Shown here piece by piece: positions 27,069 to 37,883 of a stretch of DNA of 64,000 nucleotides; positions within the stretch are counted from its first letter, which is position 1; each line of letters opens with the position of its first letter. Made by a program: the position numbers and the translations under genes. The notes below the pieces were generated by a model that made no database searches, was not told where the DNA came from, and worked only from the letters and a program-made list of their open reading frames with translations. Source of the DNA: Ferrimonas marina (GTDB taxonomy: Bacteria; Pseudomonadota; Gammaproteobacteria; Enterobacterales; Shewanellaceae); NCBI RefSeq assembly GCF_900129905.1, contig NZ_FQXG01000001.1, forward strand, positions 248,001-312,000, written 5' to 3'.

Positions 27069-27590
27069 ATGACGACCTGGTTGATGTTGGCGATGCTCGC
27101 TGGCGAGGTACCCCTGGAGTGCGGATTGCACCCCAAGGCACGGGAGTTAGCGGTGGCCATCATTCAAGACAGCCAGCAGCAGCGACTGCGGTTACGCTGT
27201 GATGGAATGCTGGCGGTGGTGGCGCAACGTAAGGCCAGGGAGATGGCGCAGCGGGGCAGTGTCAGTCATATCGGCGGCGGTGGTGCCAACAGCCGAGTGG
27301 TGGCCGCGGGCTACCCACTGGATAAGCGCTACGGCATCGGCATTGCCAATCAGATTGAGGCGGTGGCCGGTGGCATCGCCGATGTGGATGAGATCTGGGA
27401 CGCGTTCAAGGACTCACCGGGTCATCGTGCTCACCTGTTGGGGGAGCATCCGGTCTATCTGCAGCAGGATGAAATTGCGGTGGGCTACCACCACGATTGG
27501 GAGACCCCCCACGTGGATTACTGGGTGGTTTACGTGGCACGGCGGGAGGATGGAAACCAGCAGCCGGTGGTGTTGATCAGCAAGGAGTAG
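27069..27590 (+). CDS. CAP/SCP-domain protein
   Basis: A 173-residue protein with a short hydrophobic N-terminus (about 1-15) and a CAP (PR-1/SCP-like) domain: CDGMLAVVAQRKAREMAQRGSVSHIGG (first helix and His), then SPGHRAHLLGEH with the second His, and GYHHDWETPHVDYWVVYVA as the terminal strand. Bacterial CAP proteins are usually exported, and their biochemical role is mostly unknown. Start follows CGGAGAG. Divergent from ybjN. Confidence 0.8.
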   Translation: MTTWLMLAMLAGEVPLECGLHPKARELAVAIIQDSQQQRLRLRCDGMLAVVAQRKAREMAQRGSVSHIGGGGANSRVVAAGYPLDKRYGIGIANQIEAVAGGIADVDEIWDAFKDSPGHRAHLLGEHPVYLQQDEIAVGYHHDWETPHVDYWVVYVARREDGNQQPVVLISKE

Positions 27591-27611
27591 GGGGCACGCC
27601 GCCGTGCCCCC
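27590..27611. terminator. Hairpin between convergent CAP and leucine dehydrogenase genes
   Basis: GGGGGCACG-CCGC-CGTGCCCCC perfect 9-bp stem in the 36-bp convergent gap. T-tracts are weak on both sides. Confidence 0.5.
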
Positions 27612-27626
27612 GGTACTATTACTTAG

Positions 27627-28661
27627 TTACTTACGGGCGCCTTCGATGATCGCCTGGGCCATGTGGTCGGCGACCTCGCCGGTGGTTTGACCGCTCTTGT
27701 CGGACTCGGCAAAGATCGCCAGCAGGGTGTCGTAAATCTTACGCACCTTGGCCTCGGATGCCGCAGCGTCGTAATCCCGCTCGAACGACACGTTGATGAT
27801 ACCGCCGGCGTTGATGACGTAATCCGGGGCGTAGAGGATGCCACGCTCCTTCAGAGCCTGACCGTGGCGAGGCTCCGCCAGTTGGTTGTTGGCACAGCCG
27901 GCAACGATGCTGGCCTTGAGCTGCGGCAGGGTGTGGTCGTTGATGGTGGCACCCAGTGCACAGGGGGCGTAGACGTCCACGTCCTGGCTGTAGATGGCGT
28001 CCAGATCCACCACCTCGGCACCCAATTGGGTCGCCGCGCGATCCAGCTGCTCGGGGTTGAGGTCGCACACCACCAGCTTGGCACCGGCCTGGTGCAGATG
28101 CTCACACAGGTAGTAACCCACGTGGCCCAGCCCCTGAACCGCGACGCGGATCCCCTCCAGCGAGTCCAGACCGCGCTGGTGCTTGATGGCGGCCTTGATG
28201 CCCAGGAAGGTTCCCAGGGCGGTGAACGGGGAGGGATCGCCACTCTTGCCTTCCAGACCCGCCATGTAGGGGGTTTCCTGGTGGGCCATCATGATGTCAC
28301 CGGTGTTGATGCCGACATCTTCCGCTGAGTAGTAACGTCCACCCAGGGCATCCACCGCACGGCCAAAGGCGCGGAACAGCGCCTCGGACTTGTCGTGCTT
28401 GGGATCGCCGATGATCACCGATTTGCCGCCACCGAAATCCAGCCCTGCCAGGGCGTTTTTGTAGGTCATGCCGCGGGAAAGACGCAGCACGTCGTTAAGC
28501 GCTTCCTCTTCGTTGGCGTAGGGCCACATGCGGCAGCCGCCTACCGCTGGGCCCAAAGTGGTGTCGTGCACCGCGATGATCGCCTTCAGGCCAGATTCTT
28601 TATCGTTTACAAACAGCACCTTCTCGTGCTGATCAAATGAGGGGTGAGAGAAAAACGCCAC
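27627..28661 (-). CDS. Leucine dehydrogenase (Glu/Leu/Phe/Val dehydrogenase family)
   Basis: A 344-residue NAD-dependent enzyme deaminating branched-chain amino acids to 2-oxo acids. Catalytic lysines K68 (GMTYKNALAG) and K80 (FGGGKSVI) match leucine dehydrogenases, as does VAVQGLGHVGYYL in the NAD domain and the NAGGIINV motif. Start is GTG 28661, eight bases after GGAG, giving the family length; the open frame continues upstream to 28751 without support. It stands alone and is divergent from the DUF4826 gene. Confidence 0.92.
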   Translation of the reverse strand: MAFFSHPSFDQHEKVLFVNDKESGLKAIIAVHDTTLGPAVGGCRMWPYANEEEALNDVLRLSRGMTYKNALAGLDFGGGKSVIIGDPKHDKSEALFRAFGRAVDALGGRYYSAEDVGINTGDIMMAHQETPYMAGLEGKSGDPSPFTALGTFLGIKAAIKHQRGLDSLEGIRVAVQGLGHVGYYLCEHLHQAGAKLVVCDLNPEQLDRAATQLGAEVVDLDAIYSQDVDVYAPCALGATINDHTLPQLKASIVAGCANNQLAEPRHGQALKERGILYAPDYVINAGGIINVSFERDYDAAASEAKVRKIYDTLLAIFAESDKSGQTTGEVADHMAQAIIEGARK

Positions 28662-28793
28662 CTTGCCTGCTCCATAATGCCTGGGCTGCGATTGCAGTCC
28701 CGTCCTTCCAGTCTTGCCGGCAACCATACCAGCGCCGGGGCGAGAGGCCAAAAACGCTTCCCTTGGTGTTTGTAATCACAATGGAAAGCTGTC

Positions 28794-28822
28794 TTGACAA
28801 AAGGGTTACGCTCGGCAAAAGT
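28794..28822 (+). promoter_or_regulatory. Possible promoter of the DUF4826 gene
   Basis: A perfect -35 TTGACA (28794-28799) is followed after 17 bp by a weak -10 (AAAAGT). The next gene starts about 35 bp on. Confidence 0.4.
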
Positions 28823-28857
28823 GGCGACCTGGAACAGGCAAAGGATGAGAACAAGAT

Positions 28858-29268
28858 ATGGCCGACGTAATGGATCAAGAACAACAACAAGCCTGGGTAC
28901 GGGAACAGTTTCAAAAGGCCAATCGCCACCTGGCGGAAAAGGGGATCCTGCCCGGCCGTGTGCTGGAGAAGGAGAGCCGCTACCTGCCGCCGCTGATTGC
29001 GCTTTGGAAGATGGAAGATCAGAGCCCGCAGAAGCGCCGTTACTGGGTGCTTTCCGGCGATCTGCCGACGGATCTGGTGGCGGACAGTGCCGCCAAGGAC
29101 GCCCGCGAGGCGCTGCGTCACTTCGCCCTGTCCTGGCAGCTCAAGGGTGAGAACTTGCGCAAAAGCCAGGACAAGACCCAGCAGGACCTGGCCCGTTTGC
29201 TGATTGGCCGGGCCGAGGGGTTGTCCCAGTTGCACCAGGATGAGCGCCTGTGGGTCAACGAGGCCTGA
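28858..29268 (+). CDS. DUF4826 family protein
   Basis: A 136-residue soluble, charged protein. The central part, LPPLIALWKMEDQSPQKRRYWVLSGDLPTDLV, with KDAREALRHFALSWQLK after it, is typical of DUF4826, which is seen mainly in Shewanella and relatives. Function unknown. The ATG start is preceded by AAAGGATG. A single-gene unit by appearance, closed by a bidirectional terminator. Confidence 0.82.
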   Translation: MADVMDQEQQQAWVREQFQKANRHLAEKGILPGRVLEKESRYLPPLIALWKMEDQSPQKRRYWVLSGDLPTDLVADSAAKDAREALRHFALSWQLKGENLRKSQDKTQQDLARLLIGRAEGLSQLHQDERLWVNEA

Positions 29269-29281
29269 GTAACCAACAAGT

Positions 29282-29309
29282 AAAAAAGCCGCCCAAGGGC
29301 GGCTTTTTT
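29282..29309. terminator. Bidirectional terminator
   Basis: AAAAAAGCCGCCC-AA-GGGCGGCTTTTTT lies between the convergent DUF4826 and roxA genes and works symmetrically. Confidence 0.93.
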
Positions 29310-29354
29310 GATCGCTTTAGTGCGGCGTTTGTATGACTAAAGCACGGCCTAGGC

Positions 29355-30485
29355 TCAGTCCAGGTACCAGTAGCCGGCGTTGACCCACTGCAGTAGGGCA
29401 TCGGCGCTGTCTCCGTCGGCCAGCAGCGGCTCAAGCTGGGCACCATTGAGGCAGTCTTCATCGGCCAGCAGGGAAGCGATGGGGCGCAGCGGCTCTGGCA
29501 GCACCCAGCATTGGCCATCAAGGAACAAGCGGTTCTGCTGGTCTCCCTCCAGCTGCAACACCTTGAGACCGCCGATCCGCTGCAATGCCTGGCCTTGCTG
29601 CAACGCGGTGTGTAACTCATCAAGGCTCAGTGGCTGCTCTGGCGGCCACAGCGCCAACTCGAACCGATTCTGGCTCAGCAGGGTGCCCAGTAGGGTGGGC
29701 CAGGTACTGGCATCGTCGACCATGGCGTGGACCAGCTCGGCCATCCCCTGTTGATGCTGCTGGCTGATCTGAGCCGGGGCCTTGGGCTCTGATTGGCTGG
29801 TAAAGCGGGTCTGGCCCAGGTCCTGGTCCAGTAGGGTGTCGGCCAGGGCGGAGATCAGCTCCTGCTGGCTAGGCGCGCGAAAGCCGACGGAGTAGGACAG
29901 GGAGGGGCTGAGGGTCTGGCCGGCATGGGGGTAGCCCGGCGGGATGTAGAGCAGATCCCCCGGCTGCATCACCGCATCGATGATGGGGGTAAAGTCCTCC
30001 ACCAGTGACAGGCCCTGGCTGTTATCACGACGCGCGTAGTTACCGCGGTCACCGACCTGCCAGCGGCGTTCACCACGGCCCTGGATGATGAACACGTCGT
30101 AGTTGTCGATGTGGGGGCCAACGCCACCACCGGGCACCGCAAAGGAGGCCATCACATCGTCAAAGCGCCAGTCCGGCAGGAAACGAAAGGCCTGCGCCAG
30201 GCATTGCGCCTCCGGCAGGTAGTGGTTGATCGCCTGCACCAGCAGCTGCCAGTTTTCGCTGCCGAGGCTATCGTACTCCTCCCGGGGGCCGGACTCACCG
30301 CGCCAGGCATCACCCTCCCGGATCACGATGCGACTGGCCACGCCCTCTTCCAGCGCCAACCCGGCCAGCTCGTCCGGCTCCAGTGGGTCAACAAAGTCTT
30401 GGAAGGCGCCGGGGATCAGCACAGGCTGCTGCTGCCAGTAGCGCTGAAGGAACTCTTGGGTGTCCAGTGAAAGGCGGTAGGTCAT
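29355..30485 (-). CDS. roxA: Ribosomal protein uL16 3-hydroxylase (JmjC oxygenase)
   Basis: A 376-residue Fe(II)/2-oxoglutarate oxygenase of the RoxA/YcfD type, which hydroxylates an arginine of ribosomal protein uL16. Iron ligands are H125 and D127 (HIDNYD) and H187 (GYPHAGQT), the same numbering as E. coli YcfD. The N-terminal cupin is followed by a dimerisation region and a C-terminal winged-helix-like domain. It stands alone on the minus strand. Confidence 0.94.
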   Translation of the reverse strand: MTYRLSLDTQEFLQRYWQQQPVLIPGAFQDFVDPLEPDELAGLALEEGVASRIVIREGDAWRGESGPREEYDSLGSENWQLLVQAINHYLPEAQCLAQAFRFLPDWRFDDVMASFAVPGGGVGPHIDNYDVFIIQGRGERRWQVGDRGNYARRDNSQGLSLVEDFTPIIDAVMQPGDLLYIPPGYPHAGQTLSPSLSYSVGFRAPSQQELISALADTLLDQDLGQTRFTSQSEPKAPAQISQQHQQGMAELVHAMVDDASTWPTLLGTLLSQNRFELALWPPEQPLSLDELHTALQQGQALQRIGGLKVLQLEGDQQNRLFLDGQCWVLPEPLRPIASLLADEDCLNGAQLEPLLADGDSADALLQWVNAGYWYLD

Positions 30486-30609
30486 CAGTGTCTAGGGTCT
30501 TGGTATGGAGTTAAGCCCGGCAGTGTATCCCATATGGCCATCAAATGAATGGCCATTGCCATTGGCTTTAGCGCAGCCGTAGCCGTTGCCGCCCCTGCTG
30601 CTGCGAAGC

Positions 30610-32184
30610 CTATCGGCTCAGTGGGGCGCTGGGTTGCTTCAGACCCATGGGCCCGGGCTGGAACAGGCGTGCATCCATGGTGGTCAGCTCGGTACTGATG
30701 CTGGGAGCAAAGGCCATCTTGGCCAGAACGTCACGCTGTAGATCCACCCCGGGGGCGATCTCCACCAGCTCCAGGCCCTCTGCGGTCAGGCGAAAAACCG
30801 CGCGCTCGGTGATGTAGAGCACCCGCTTTTGCTGGCGCGCGGCCCGGGGACCACTGAAGGTAACCTGTTCCACCTGGGGGACGAACTTGAAGGTTTCGCC
30901 GTCCTGATGAATTACCAGCTCGCCATTGGTGATCTCGAGCTGCTGTGGGCCTGCGGTGAAGGTGCCGCAGAAGATCACCTCCCGGGTACTCTGGGTGATA
31001 TTGATAAAGCCGCCGCAGCCGGGCAGGCGTTCCCCGAAGCGGGACACGTTGAGGTTACCACGGGCATCGCACTGGGCCAGCCCGAGAAAGGCCTGATCCA
31101 GGCCGCCGCCGTCGTAAAAATCAAACTGCTGATCCTGGGTGACGATCGCCTCAGGGTAAGCCGAAGCGCCAAAACTCAAACCACCGGCGGGGGTGCCACC
31201 AATGGCGCCGGGCTCTACGGTCAGGGTCAGTCGTTGCAGCTGCTCCTCTGCCGCCACTTCGGCCACCCGTTCCGGCAGGCCGATCCCCAGGTTGAGGATG
31301 GCACCGGGCTTGAGCTCCATCGCTGCCCGACGGGCGATCACCTTCTTGGCGTCCAGCGGACGAGTGCGGGGACACTCTTGCTGATGGTTCTTGCCGCGAC
31401 CGCAGTACTGCTCGTTATGGGCCTCGCCAAAAGTCTGCATATGCTCGGTGGGGTCGTCGCAGAGCACCACGGTATCCACCAGGATCCCGGGGATCCGCAC
31501 CTGTTGGGGATCCAGCTGGCCGCATTCGACCCTGCGTTTGACCTGAACAATGACATGGCCACCCTGGTTCTTGACCAGCTGGGCGATGGCCAGGTTCTCT
31601 ACGAACAGGCACTCATCCTCCATGCTGATGTTGCCGTTGGCGTCGGCGCTGGTACCGCGAAGCAGCGCCACATTGGCGTCGATGCGCCGGTAGAACAGCT
31701 GCTCCTGGCCCTGCAGTTCCACCAGCTGGACCCAATCTCCTTGGGTGGCGGCGTTGATGCGGCCGCCCTCGATGCGCGGGTCAACAAAGGTCTCCAGGCC
31801 GATGTGGGACAGGGTGCCCAGCTTGCCGGCCGCCGAGTCGCGGTAGAGCTGAGCAATCACCCCCTGGGGCAGGTTATAGCCCTGGATCTTCTGCTCCCTG
31901 GCCAGCTTTTGCAGCTGCGGGATCAACCCCCAGTGACCACCCAGGGCAAAACGAACCAGTCCCTCCTGGGCCAGATGGTTGACCGAACGCTTGCCGCCAT
32001 CGCCCTGACCGCCGGCAAAGTAGAGCGACAGGTCCCGCGGCCGACCGGTGCGCTCGAAGCGCTCGCCCAGGGCCCGCTCAAGCGCCTCCGGCACCACTGA
32101 GCCGATAAAGCCCCCGAGGATCAGGTGATCGCCATCCTGTATCAGTGCCACCGCTTCCGCCGTCGAGACAAAGTTGACCGCCAT
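30610..32184 (-). CDS. Acyl-CoA:acetate/3-ketoacid CoA transferase
   Basis: A 524-residue fused alpha/beta class I CoA transferase (YdiF-like), moving CoA between short-chain acids and 3-oxoacids. The alpha half (1-260) has LILGGFIGSVVPEAL; the beta half has the catalytic-type Glu324 in TVEPGAIGGTPAGG and IGLPERVAEV just before it. Start ATG 32184 is preceded by GGGAGG at ideal spacing and preferred to an in-frame ATG at 32220. Probably acetate/acetoacetate or butyrate metabolism. No partner genes are adjacent. Confidence 0.92.
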   Translation of the reverse strand: MAVNFVSTAEAVALIQDGDHLILGGFIGSVVPEALERALGERFERTGRPRDLSLYFAGGQGDGGKRSVNHLAQEGLVRFALGGHWGLIPQLQKLAREQKIQGYNLPQGVIAQLYRDSAAGKLGTLSHIGLETFVDPRIEGGRINAATQGDWVQLVELQGQEQLFYRRIDANVALLRGTSADANGNISMEDECLFVENLAIAQLVKNQGGHVIVQVKRRVECGQLDPQQVRIPGILVDTVVLCDDPTEHMQTFGEAHNEQYCGRGKNHQQECPRTRPLDAKKVIARRAAMELKPGAILNLGIGLPERVAEVAAEEQLQRLTLTVEPGAIGGTPAGGLSFGASAYPEAIVTQDQQFDFYDGGGLDQAFLGLAQCDARGNLNVSRFGERLPGCGGFINITQSTREVIFCGTFTAGPQQLEITNGELVIHQDGETFKFVPQVEQVTFSGPRAARQQKRVLYITERAVFRLTAEGLELVEIAPGVDLQRDVLAKMAFAPSISTELTTMDARLFQPGPMGLKQPSAPLSR

Positions 32185-32220
32185 GGCGTGCCCTCCCAGC
32201 GCCAATCCCAAAGAATCCAT

Positions 32221-32601
32221 TGCTGTTAAGTTGGGCCAAGCCAGAGGCTCAGACCAGACTACTTTGGTAGGTAGTCCGGCAGGTGTGATTGGTAACGACG
32301 ATCTTCGGCAAGACCTGCTTACCCTCGGTAGGGATATTCCTTCGCCGATAGCCTCGGCGTTGATTTAGGCTCAGTCGCTAGGTGGCTTGTTGGAATGGTG
32401 GCTGAGGTGCGCAGGAGAATCCGCTTCTTACATCGGTAGAGGCGGTGCAGGCGTACGCAGCGGATAAGGTGGATGCCTGAGTGCAATTTCGTATGGCACA
32501 TTGCCTCGAAACGCAACGGACAACGCTAAAGCAGGGCACCGCGTCAGAGCAGCGCCTGCGTCGCGATTGGGTTGTACCGCGGCCCGAGCTAAACCGGATC
32601 G
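32221..32601. other. Intergenic region without a recognised gene
   Basis: About 380 bp between the CoA transferase start and the small membrane-protein gene. No convincing ORF, terminator or RNA family was seen. A segment around 32440-32510 (GCGGATAAGGTGGATGCC) has the look of a dispersed intergenic element, but no second copy is present in the window. Confidence 0.4.
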
Positions 32602-32799
32602 CTAGTTGGGTTTGGCTTTGTCCTTGGAAGTGGTGAGCTTTGAGCCTGCGCCCTTGGCTTTGAGCAGCGCCACCATGGCCGGTTCCAGCTCATCCTCCGC
32701 CCACTTCTTTTGTTCTGTCGGCTTGCGCTGCGCACGCCAGGCGGCAATCAGGGCAACCGCCGCTGCCGGAACCGCCAGCAACACAAAGATTTCGAACAT
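32602..32799 (-). CDS. Small single-TM protein with charged tail
   Basis: 65 residues: a hydrophobic N-terminal helix (about 3-21, FVLLAVPAAAVALIAAW), then a basic turn and a charged cytoplasmic-type tail (WAEDELEPAMVALLKAKGAGS, ending in lysines). The ATG follows AAGGAG with good spacing, which is the main support for its being real. Not recognised; single-gene unit. Confidence 0.6.
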   Translation of the reverse strand: MFEIFVLLAVPAAAVALIAAWRAQRKPTEQKKWAEDELEPAMVALLKAKGAGSKLTTSKDKAKPN

Positions 32800-33070
32800 C
32801 CCTTCTCCTTAATACAAACGGCTAGCCTGACGGACACGTTAGCAACCGCGATTGGCGGTCGCCATGACCTGAGGGGCTTTGCAGGTTTGCTGATATCAGG
32901 TAGGGCCCGGTATGGCGGCATGAGCCTCTGTGAGAATTGTGCTGTCGCTCACTTGTTGTCTTGCCAATCGATAAAAGGTTCACGCCGATCTCCGGGGAGG
33001 AGATCTAATTGAAGCTTTGATAATCAACGAAGTCCTCACGACTCCGTTCGATTAGCCATCCAAGGCCTGA

Positions 33071-33372
33071 TGAACCAATGGCCCTTGCGCCGACTTTGAG
33101 GTGCCCGAGCAGAGTCGTCATTGGCAAGGCTGAGGGCCAGGACGGCCTGAGTGCCCAGCGGAGGCATGGGTGAAAGCCAAAGGCTTGAACGCGTAAGCAG
33201 GGATGCTGGAGCCGGCCTTTGATGCGAAGCATGGATTGCGCAGCAGCAAAGCCGACTCTGGGCTGTGCCGCCAGTTGATGTCGTCGATGCGAGGATTCAG
33301 CACCGATTGGAGGCGACGGGGGTTCCAAGGGGGCGGGACGCCCCTTTGGTTGCTGTCGCCAACGCGACAAAA
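33071..33372. repeat. Dispersed intergenic repeat, copy 1
   Basis: About 300 bp that aligns with 47094-47320 in the same orientation, except for an extra stretch of roughly 80 bp (about 33171-33248). The best-kept part is at the right: CAGCACCGATTGGAGGCGAC, GGGGGTTCCAAGGGGGC, then GCCCCTTTGGTTGC. The CCAAGGGGGC/GCCCCTTTGG pair forms a 10-bp stem. No transposase is near. The rest of the 630-bp gap before the purB terminator holds nothing I recognise. Confidence 0.75.
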
Positions 33373-33433
33373 TTTCCGAGAGAATGGCGATTGATCTCAC
33401 TAGTGAGAATCAACCCCCGAAAATCTGCGAAGA

Positions 33434-33465
33434 ACAAAAAAACCGCCCCTGACAAGGGGCGGTTT
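33434..33465 (-). terminator. Intrinsic terminator of purB
   Basis: On the minus strand, AAACCGCCCCT-TGTC-AGGGGCGGTTT is followed by TTTT. 11-bp stem. Confidence 0.93.
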
Positions 33466-33489
33466 CTGTAGTCACTGAAGCGTTAAGGC

Positions 33490-34884
<1,395 letters not shown>

Positions 34885-34894
34885 TTATCGATTT

Positions 34895-35503
34895 TTACAG
34901 GTGTTGGTTGGCGGTCTGCACCAGCGCGCGGCGGGCCATCACCAGGTGGCGGCGTTTGCCCCCCAATTGGCGCCACAGCACGGCGGAGCGAATGGCCGCC
35001 AACAGTAGGGTTCGGATCTTGTATTGGTTGCTGGTCTGCTGCAGCTGCATCGGGGTGCCGACCACCTGGATACGACTGCCCAGCGGGCTGATCACGTCGC
35101 TGTAAACCGAGGCCAGGTTGGACAGCACCTGCTCATCGGTCAGCTCGAAATGGTGGGTCTGGCGCTTCACCTGGGTCAGGCGTTCAGCCAACATGGACAT
35201 CGCCGCCGGCTTGGCCGCCAGCTTGCGCTCCAGTGCCAGCACGCCCACCAGGTAGCGGGTCAGGTCGACGTCTTTGCGGCTGCCATCGCCCAGTTGCTCC
35301 ACCACCACCTGGTAGCCGGTGGTGAGATCCACATCGGCGAATACCTGGTCCGGGGTCTCGGGATCGGTCACCAGGATGGACTGGACGCTGCCGCGCAGCA
35401 TCTCTTCTTCAACGTGACCGTGGCGGGCGATATCACGTACCTGATCGATCGCCTGGCAGATGCCGGCGAAGGCCATGGTACGAAGCTCGATAGATTGACT
35501 CAT
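34895..35503 (-). CDS. hflD: High-frequency lysogenisation protein HflD homologue
   Basis: A 202-residue, mainly helical protein with the family N-terminus SIELRTMAFAGICQAIDQVRDIARHG and C-terminal KIRTLLLAAIRSAVLWRQLGGKR. In E. coli HflD is a peripheral membrane protein known for an effect on phage lambda lysogeny; its host role is unclear. The hflD-purB and mnmA-hflD links are the standard gammaproteobacterial order. Confidence 0.95.
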   Translation of the reverse strand: MSQSIELRTMAFAGICQAIDQVRDIARHGHVEEEMLRGSVQSILVTDPETPDQVFADVDLTTGYQVVVEQLGDGSRKDVDLTRYLVGVLALERKLAAKPAAMSMLAERLTQVKRQTHHFELTDEQVLSNLASVYSDVISPLGSRIQVVGTPMQLQQTSNQYKIRTLLLAAIRSAVLWRQLGGKRRHLVMARRALVQTANQHL

Positions 35504-35514
35504 TAACCGTCCTG

Positions 35515-36618
35515 TTAGCGGATGATGCGTTCGATGACGCCGCCACCTAGGCAGACCTCACCTTGATAGAATACGGCAGACTGGCCCGGAGTGACCGAAC
35601 TGACCGGATCATGGAAGCGCACTTCCAGTTCGCCGTTGTCCAGCGGGGTCACGGTGCAGGGCACATCCTGCTGGCGGTAACGGGTCTTCACCGTCAACTC
35701 GGTGGCCTGTTGCGGCCCATTGCGATCCACCCAGTGCAGCTGGCCGGCGATCAGGCCGTTGGAGAACAGGCGAGGGTGGTTGGCACCCTGGCCTACCACC
35801 AGCACGTTGCGCTCCACGTCTTTGTCGACCACGTACCAGGGCTCTGCACCGGCGTCCTTCATGCCGCCGATGCGCAGACCTTTGCGCTGGCCCAGGGTAT
35901 GGTACATCAGACCTTCGTGTTGGCCGATCACTTCGCCTTCACTGGTCTCGATGTTGCCCGGCTGCGCCGGCAGGTACTTGGCCAGGAAGTCCTTAAACTT
36001 GCGCTCACCGATAAAGCAGATGCCGGTGCTGTCTTTCTTGCCGGCGGTGATCAGGTCCTGCTCTTCGGCGATGCGACGTACCTCAGGCTTCTCCAGTTCG
36101 CCAACGGGGAACAGGGTCTGGCCCACCTGGTCTTCACCCAGGGTGTAGAGGAAGTAGCTCTGGTCCTTGTTGCCATCGAGGCCGCGTAGCATCTCGACGC
36201 TGCCATCGGCGTTATCGCGGCGACGCACGTAGTGACCGGTGGCGATGTAGTCCGCGCCCAGCGCTTCGGCGGCGAACTCCAGGAACGCCTTGAACTTGAT
36301 CTCCTTGTTGCACAGGATGTCCGGGTTCGGGGTCCGGCCGGCCTTGTACTCCGCCAGGAAGTACTCGAACACGTTGTCCCAGTACTCGGCGGCGAAGTTG
36401 ACGCTGTGCAACTCGATGCCCAGCTTGTCACAGACCGCCTGGGCGTCGGCCAGATCTTCCGCTGCAGCGCAGTACTCGTCGGAATCGTCCTCTTCCCAGT
36501 TCTTCATAAAGAGCCCCTCCACCTGGTAGCCCTGCTGGAGCAGCAGGTAGGCTGAGACGGAGGAGTCGACGCCGCCGGACATGCCGACGATGACCTTTTT
36601 ATCGCGGTTCAGTGACAT
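35515..36618 (-). CDS. mnmA: tRNA-specific 2-thiouridylase
   Basis: A 367-residue enzyme that puts sulfur on U34 of tRNA-Lys, -Glu and -Gln. PP-loop ATPase motif GMSGGVDSS (12-20); catalytic Cys103 (PDILCN) and persulfide Cys201 (STGICFIG) are both present, agreeing with E. coli C102 and C199. With cmoAB elsewhere in the window, this gives two separate wobble-U34 pathways. Twelve bases separate it from hflD. Confidence 0.98.
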   Translation of the reverse strand: MSLNRDKKVIVGMSGGVDSSVSAYLLLQQGYQVEGLFMKNWEEDDSDEYCAAAEDLADAQAVCDKLGIELHSVNFAAEYWDNVFEYFLAEYKAGRTPNPDILCNKEIKFKAFLEFAAEALGADYIATGHYVRRRDNADGSVEMLRGLDGNKDQSYFLYTLGEDQVGQTLFPVGELEKPEVRRIAEEQDLITAGKKDSTGICFIGERKFKDFLAKYLPAQPGNIETSEGEVIGQHEGLMYHTLGQRKGLRIGGMKDAGAEPWYVVDKDVERNVLVVGQGANHPRLFSNGLIAGQLHWVDRNGPQQATELTVKTRYRQQDVPCTVTPLDNGELEVRFHDPVSSVTPGQSAVFYQGEVCLGGGVIERIIR

Positions 36619-36704
36619 AGCTTTCTATTCGCTTGGCAAATTAAATACGGTGATTTTTGGGGCCGGTATTCTAGCACGGCGGCAGGGCCTGCCGCCAATG
36701 GCGC

Positions 36705-37160
36705 TTAGCCCCGATGCAGCCGTTTGTCCAGTATGGCGTCGATTGGCAGCCGCCGTCCGGCCTGGTAATCGTCGATGGACTGCAGCACCAGCGGGCTGCG
36801 CAGCGGCCAAGCGGTAATCTCCTCGCGACTGAGCCAGTGGCAGCGCTGGATCTGCGGATCCTGGGGCTGGGCCGGCAGTGGCTGGTCGAGCTCACAGCCG
36901 AAGGTGAAGCGGACAAAGGGGGTGCCATCAGCGGCAACAAACTGGTACACCGCCACCAGTTCCTTGGGTGCCAGCTGCAGCCCGGTCTCCTCCTCCAACT
37001 CCCTTTGGCAGGCGGCGGTCAGGTTCTCCTCCGCCTCCAGGTGGCCGGCGGGCTGATTGAGCGTGGATGTGCCCGCGATCAGCTCCTCCACCAGCAGGTA
37101 GCGCCCCTGGCAATGCACCACACAGGCAACGGTAACGTGGGGTAGGAAGCGTGAGCTCAT
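36705..37160 (-). CDS. nudJ: Nudix hydrolase NudJ
   Basis: A 151-residue Nudix phosphohydrolase. The Nudix box is intact as GHLEAEENLTAACQRELEEE followed by TG(L). In E. coli NudJ acts on thiamine phosphate precursors (HMP-PP) and nucleoside diphosphates and triphosphates. Position between rluE and mnmA is conserved. Three bases separate it from the end of rluE, indicating one transcript. Confidence 0.93.
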   Translation of the reverse strand: MSSRFLPHVTVACVVHCQGRYLLVEELIAGTSTLNQPAGHLEAEENLTAACQRELEEETGLQLAPKELVAVYQFVAADGTPFVRFTFGCELDQPLPAQPQDPQIQRCHWLSREEITAWPLRSPLVLQSIDDYQAGRRLPIDAILDKRLHRG

Positions 37161-37163
37161 GGC

Positions 37164-37805
37164 TTAATCCGTTGACTCCAGTTGGCGGTATTGGCCCAGG
37201 TCTAAGCCGTCCAGAGTCCAGCTGCCGATGCGGTAGCGGATCAATCGCAGCGTGGGGTGACCAATATGGGCGGTCATCCGTCGGACCTGACGATTGCGCC
37301 CCTCCACCAGGGTGACCTCCAGCCAGGTAGTGGGGATGTTCTTGCGCTCCCGGATAGGGGGATTGCGCGGCCAAAGCCAGTGTGGCTCTGTCACCACCTT
37401 CACCTTGGCCGGCAGGGTGGGGCCATCTTTCAGGGTCACCCCCTGGCACAGCTGCTTGATCGCCTCGTCACTGGGCTGGCCCTCCACCTGGACAAAGTAG
37501 GTCTTGCTGGTTTTGCGACCGGGCTGGGTCAGCTTGGCCTGCAGTTGACCGTCGTTGGTGAGCAGCACCAGGCCCTCGGAATCCCGGTCCAGGCGACCGG
37601 CGGGATAGACATCCTGCACCGGGACAAAATCCGCCAGGGTCTGTCGCCCCTGGCCATCGGTGAACTGGGTCAGCACGTCAAAAGGCTTGTTAACCAACAG
37701 GATTTTTCTCGGGCCAACGGGTCTGCGTGGCTTGGTGTGGGGGCGGCCCTGACCGGAGTTTGGCCGGGTGTTACGCCCTCTAGTGTTTCTATTACGTTGA
37801 TGCAT
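37164..37805 (-). CDS. rluE: 23S rRNA pseudouridine(2457) synthase
   Basis: A 213-residue RsuA-family pseudouridine synthase. A basic, low-complexity N-terminus (1-30) leads into the catalytic domain with [19 protein letters not shown] (catalytic Asp73) and the family's C-terminal [21 protein letters not shown]. It modifies 23S rRNA near the peptidyl-transferase centre. First gene of the minus-strand run to purB and divergent from the monomeric isocitrate dehydrogenase gene. Confidence 0.93.
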   Translation of the reverse strand: MHQRNRNTRGRNTRPNSGQGRPHTKPRRPVGPRKILLVNKPFDVLTQFTDGQGRQTLADFVPVQDVYPAGRLDRDSEGLVLLTNDGQLQAKLTQPGRKTSKTYFVQVEGQPSDEAIKQLCQGVTLKDGPTLPAKVKVVTEPHWLWPRNPPIRERKNIPTTWLEVTLVEGRNRQVRRMTAHIGHPTLRLIRYRIGSWTLDGLDLGQYRQLESTD

Positions 37806-37855
37806 AAGGGTATTTTAACTGGAAACCGCCAGGTCCGACTAGCCTAAGCGCCCAT

Positions 37856-37883
37856 TTCACTGACAGTGTGATTGATCTATCAT
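37856..37883 (+). promoter_or_regulatory. Probable promoter of monomeric isocitrate dehydrogenase
   Basis: TTCACT, 16-bp spacer, TATCAT. It leaves a leader of about 60 bases to the start codon. Confidence 0.45.

Noticed and set aside
32440-32480. Resemblance to the start of 23S rRNA (GCGTAC...GGTGGATGCC)
   Set aside because: The match is a few short words; flanking sequence does not continue as rRNA.
32319-32516. A 65-codon minus-strand frame in the gap after the CoA transferase
   Set aside because: Cys/Arg-rich, without a ribosome site or resemblance to proteins; treated as non-coding.
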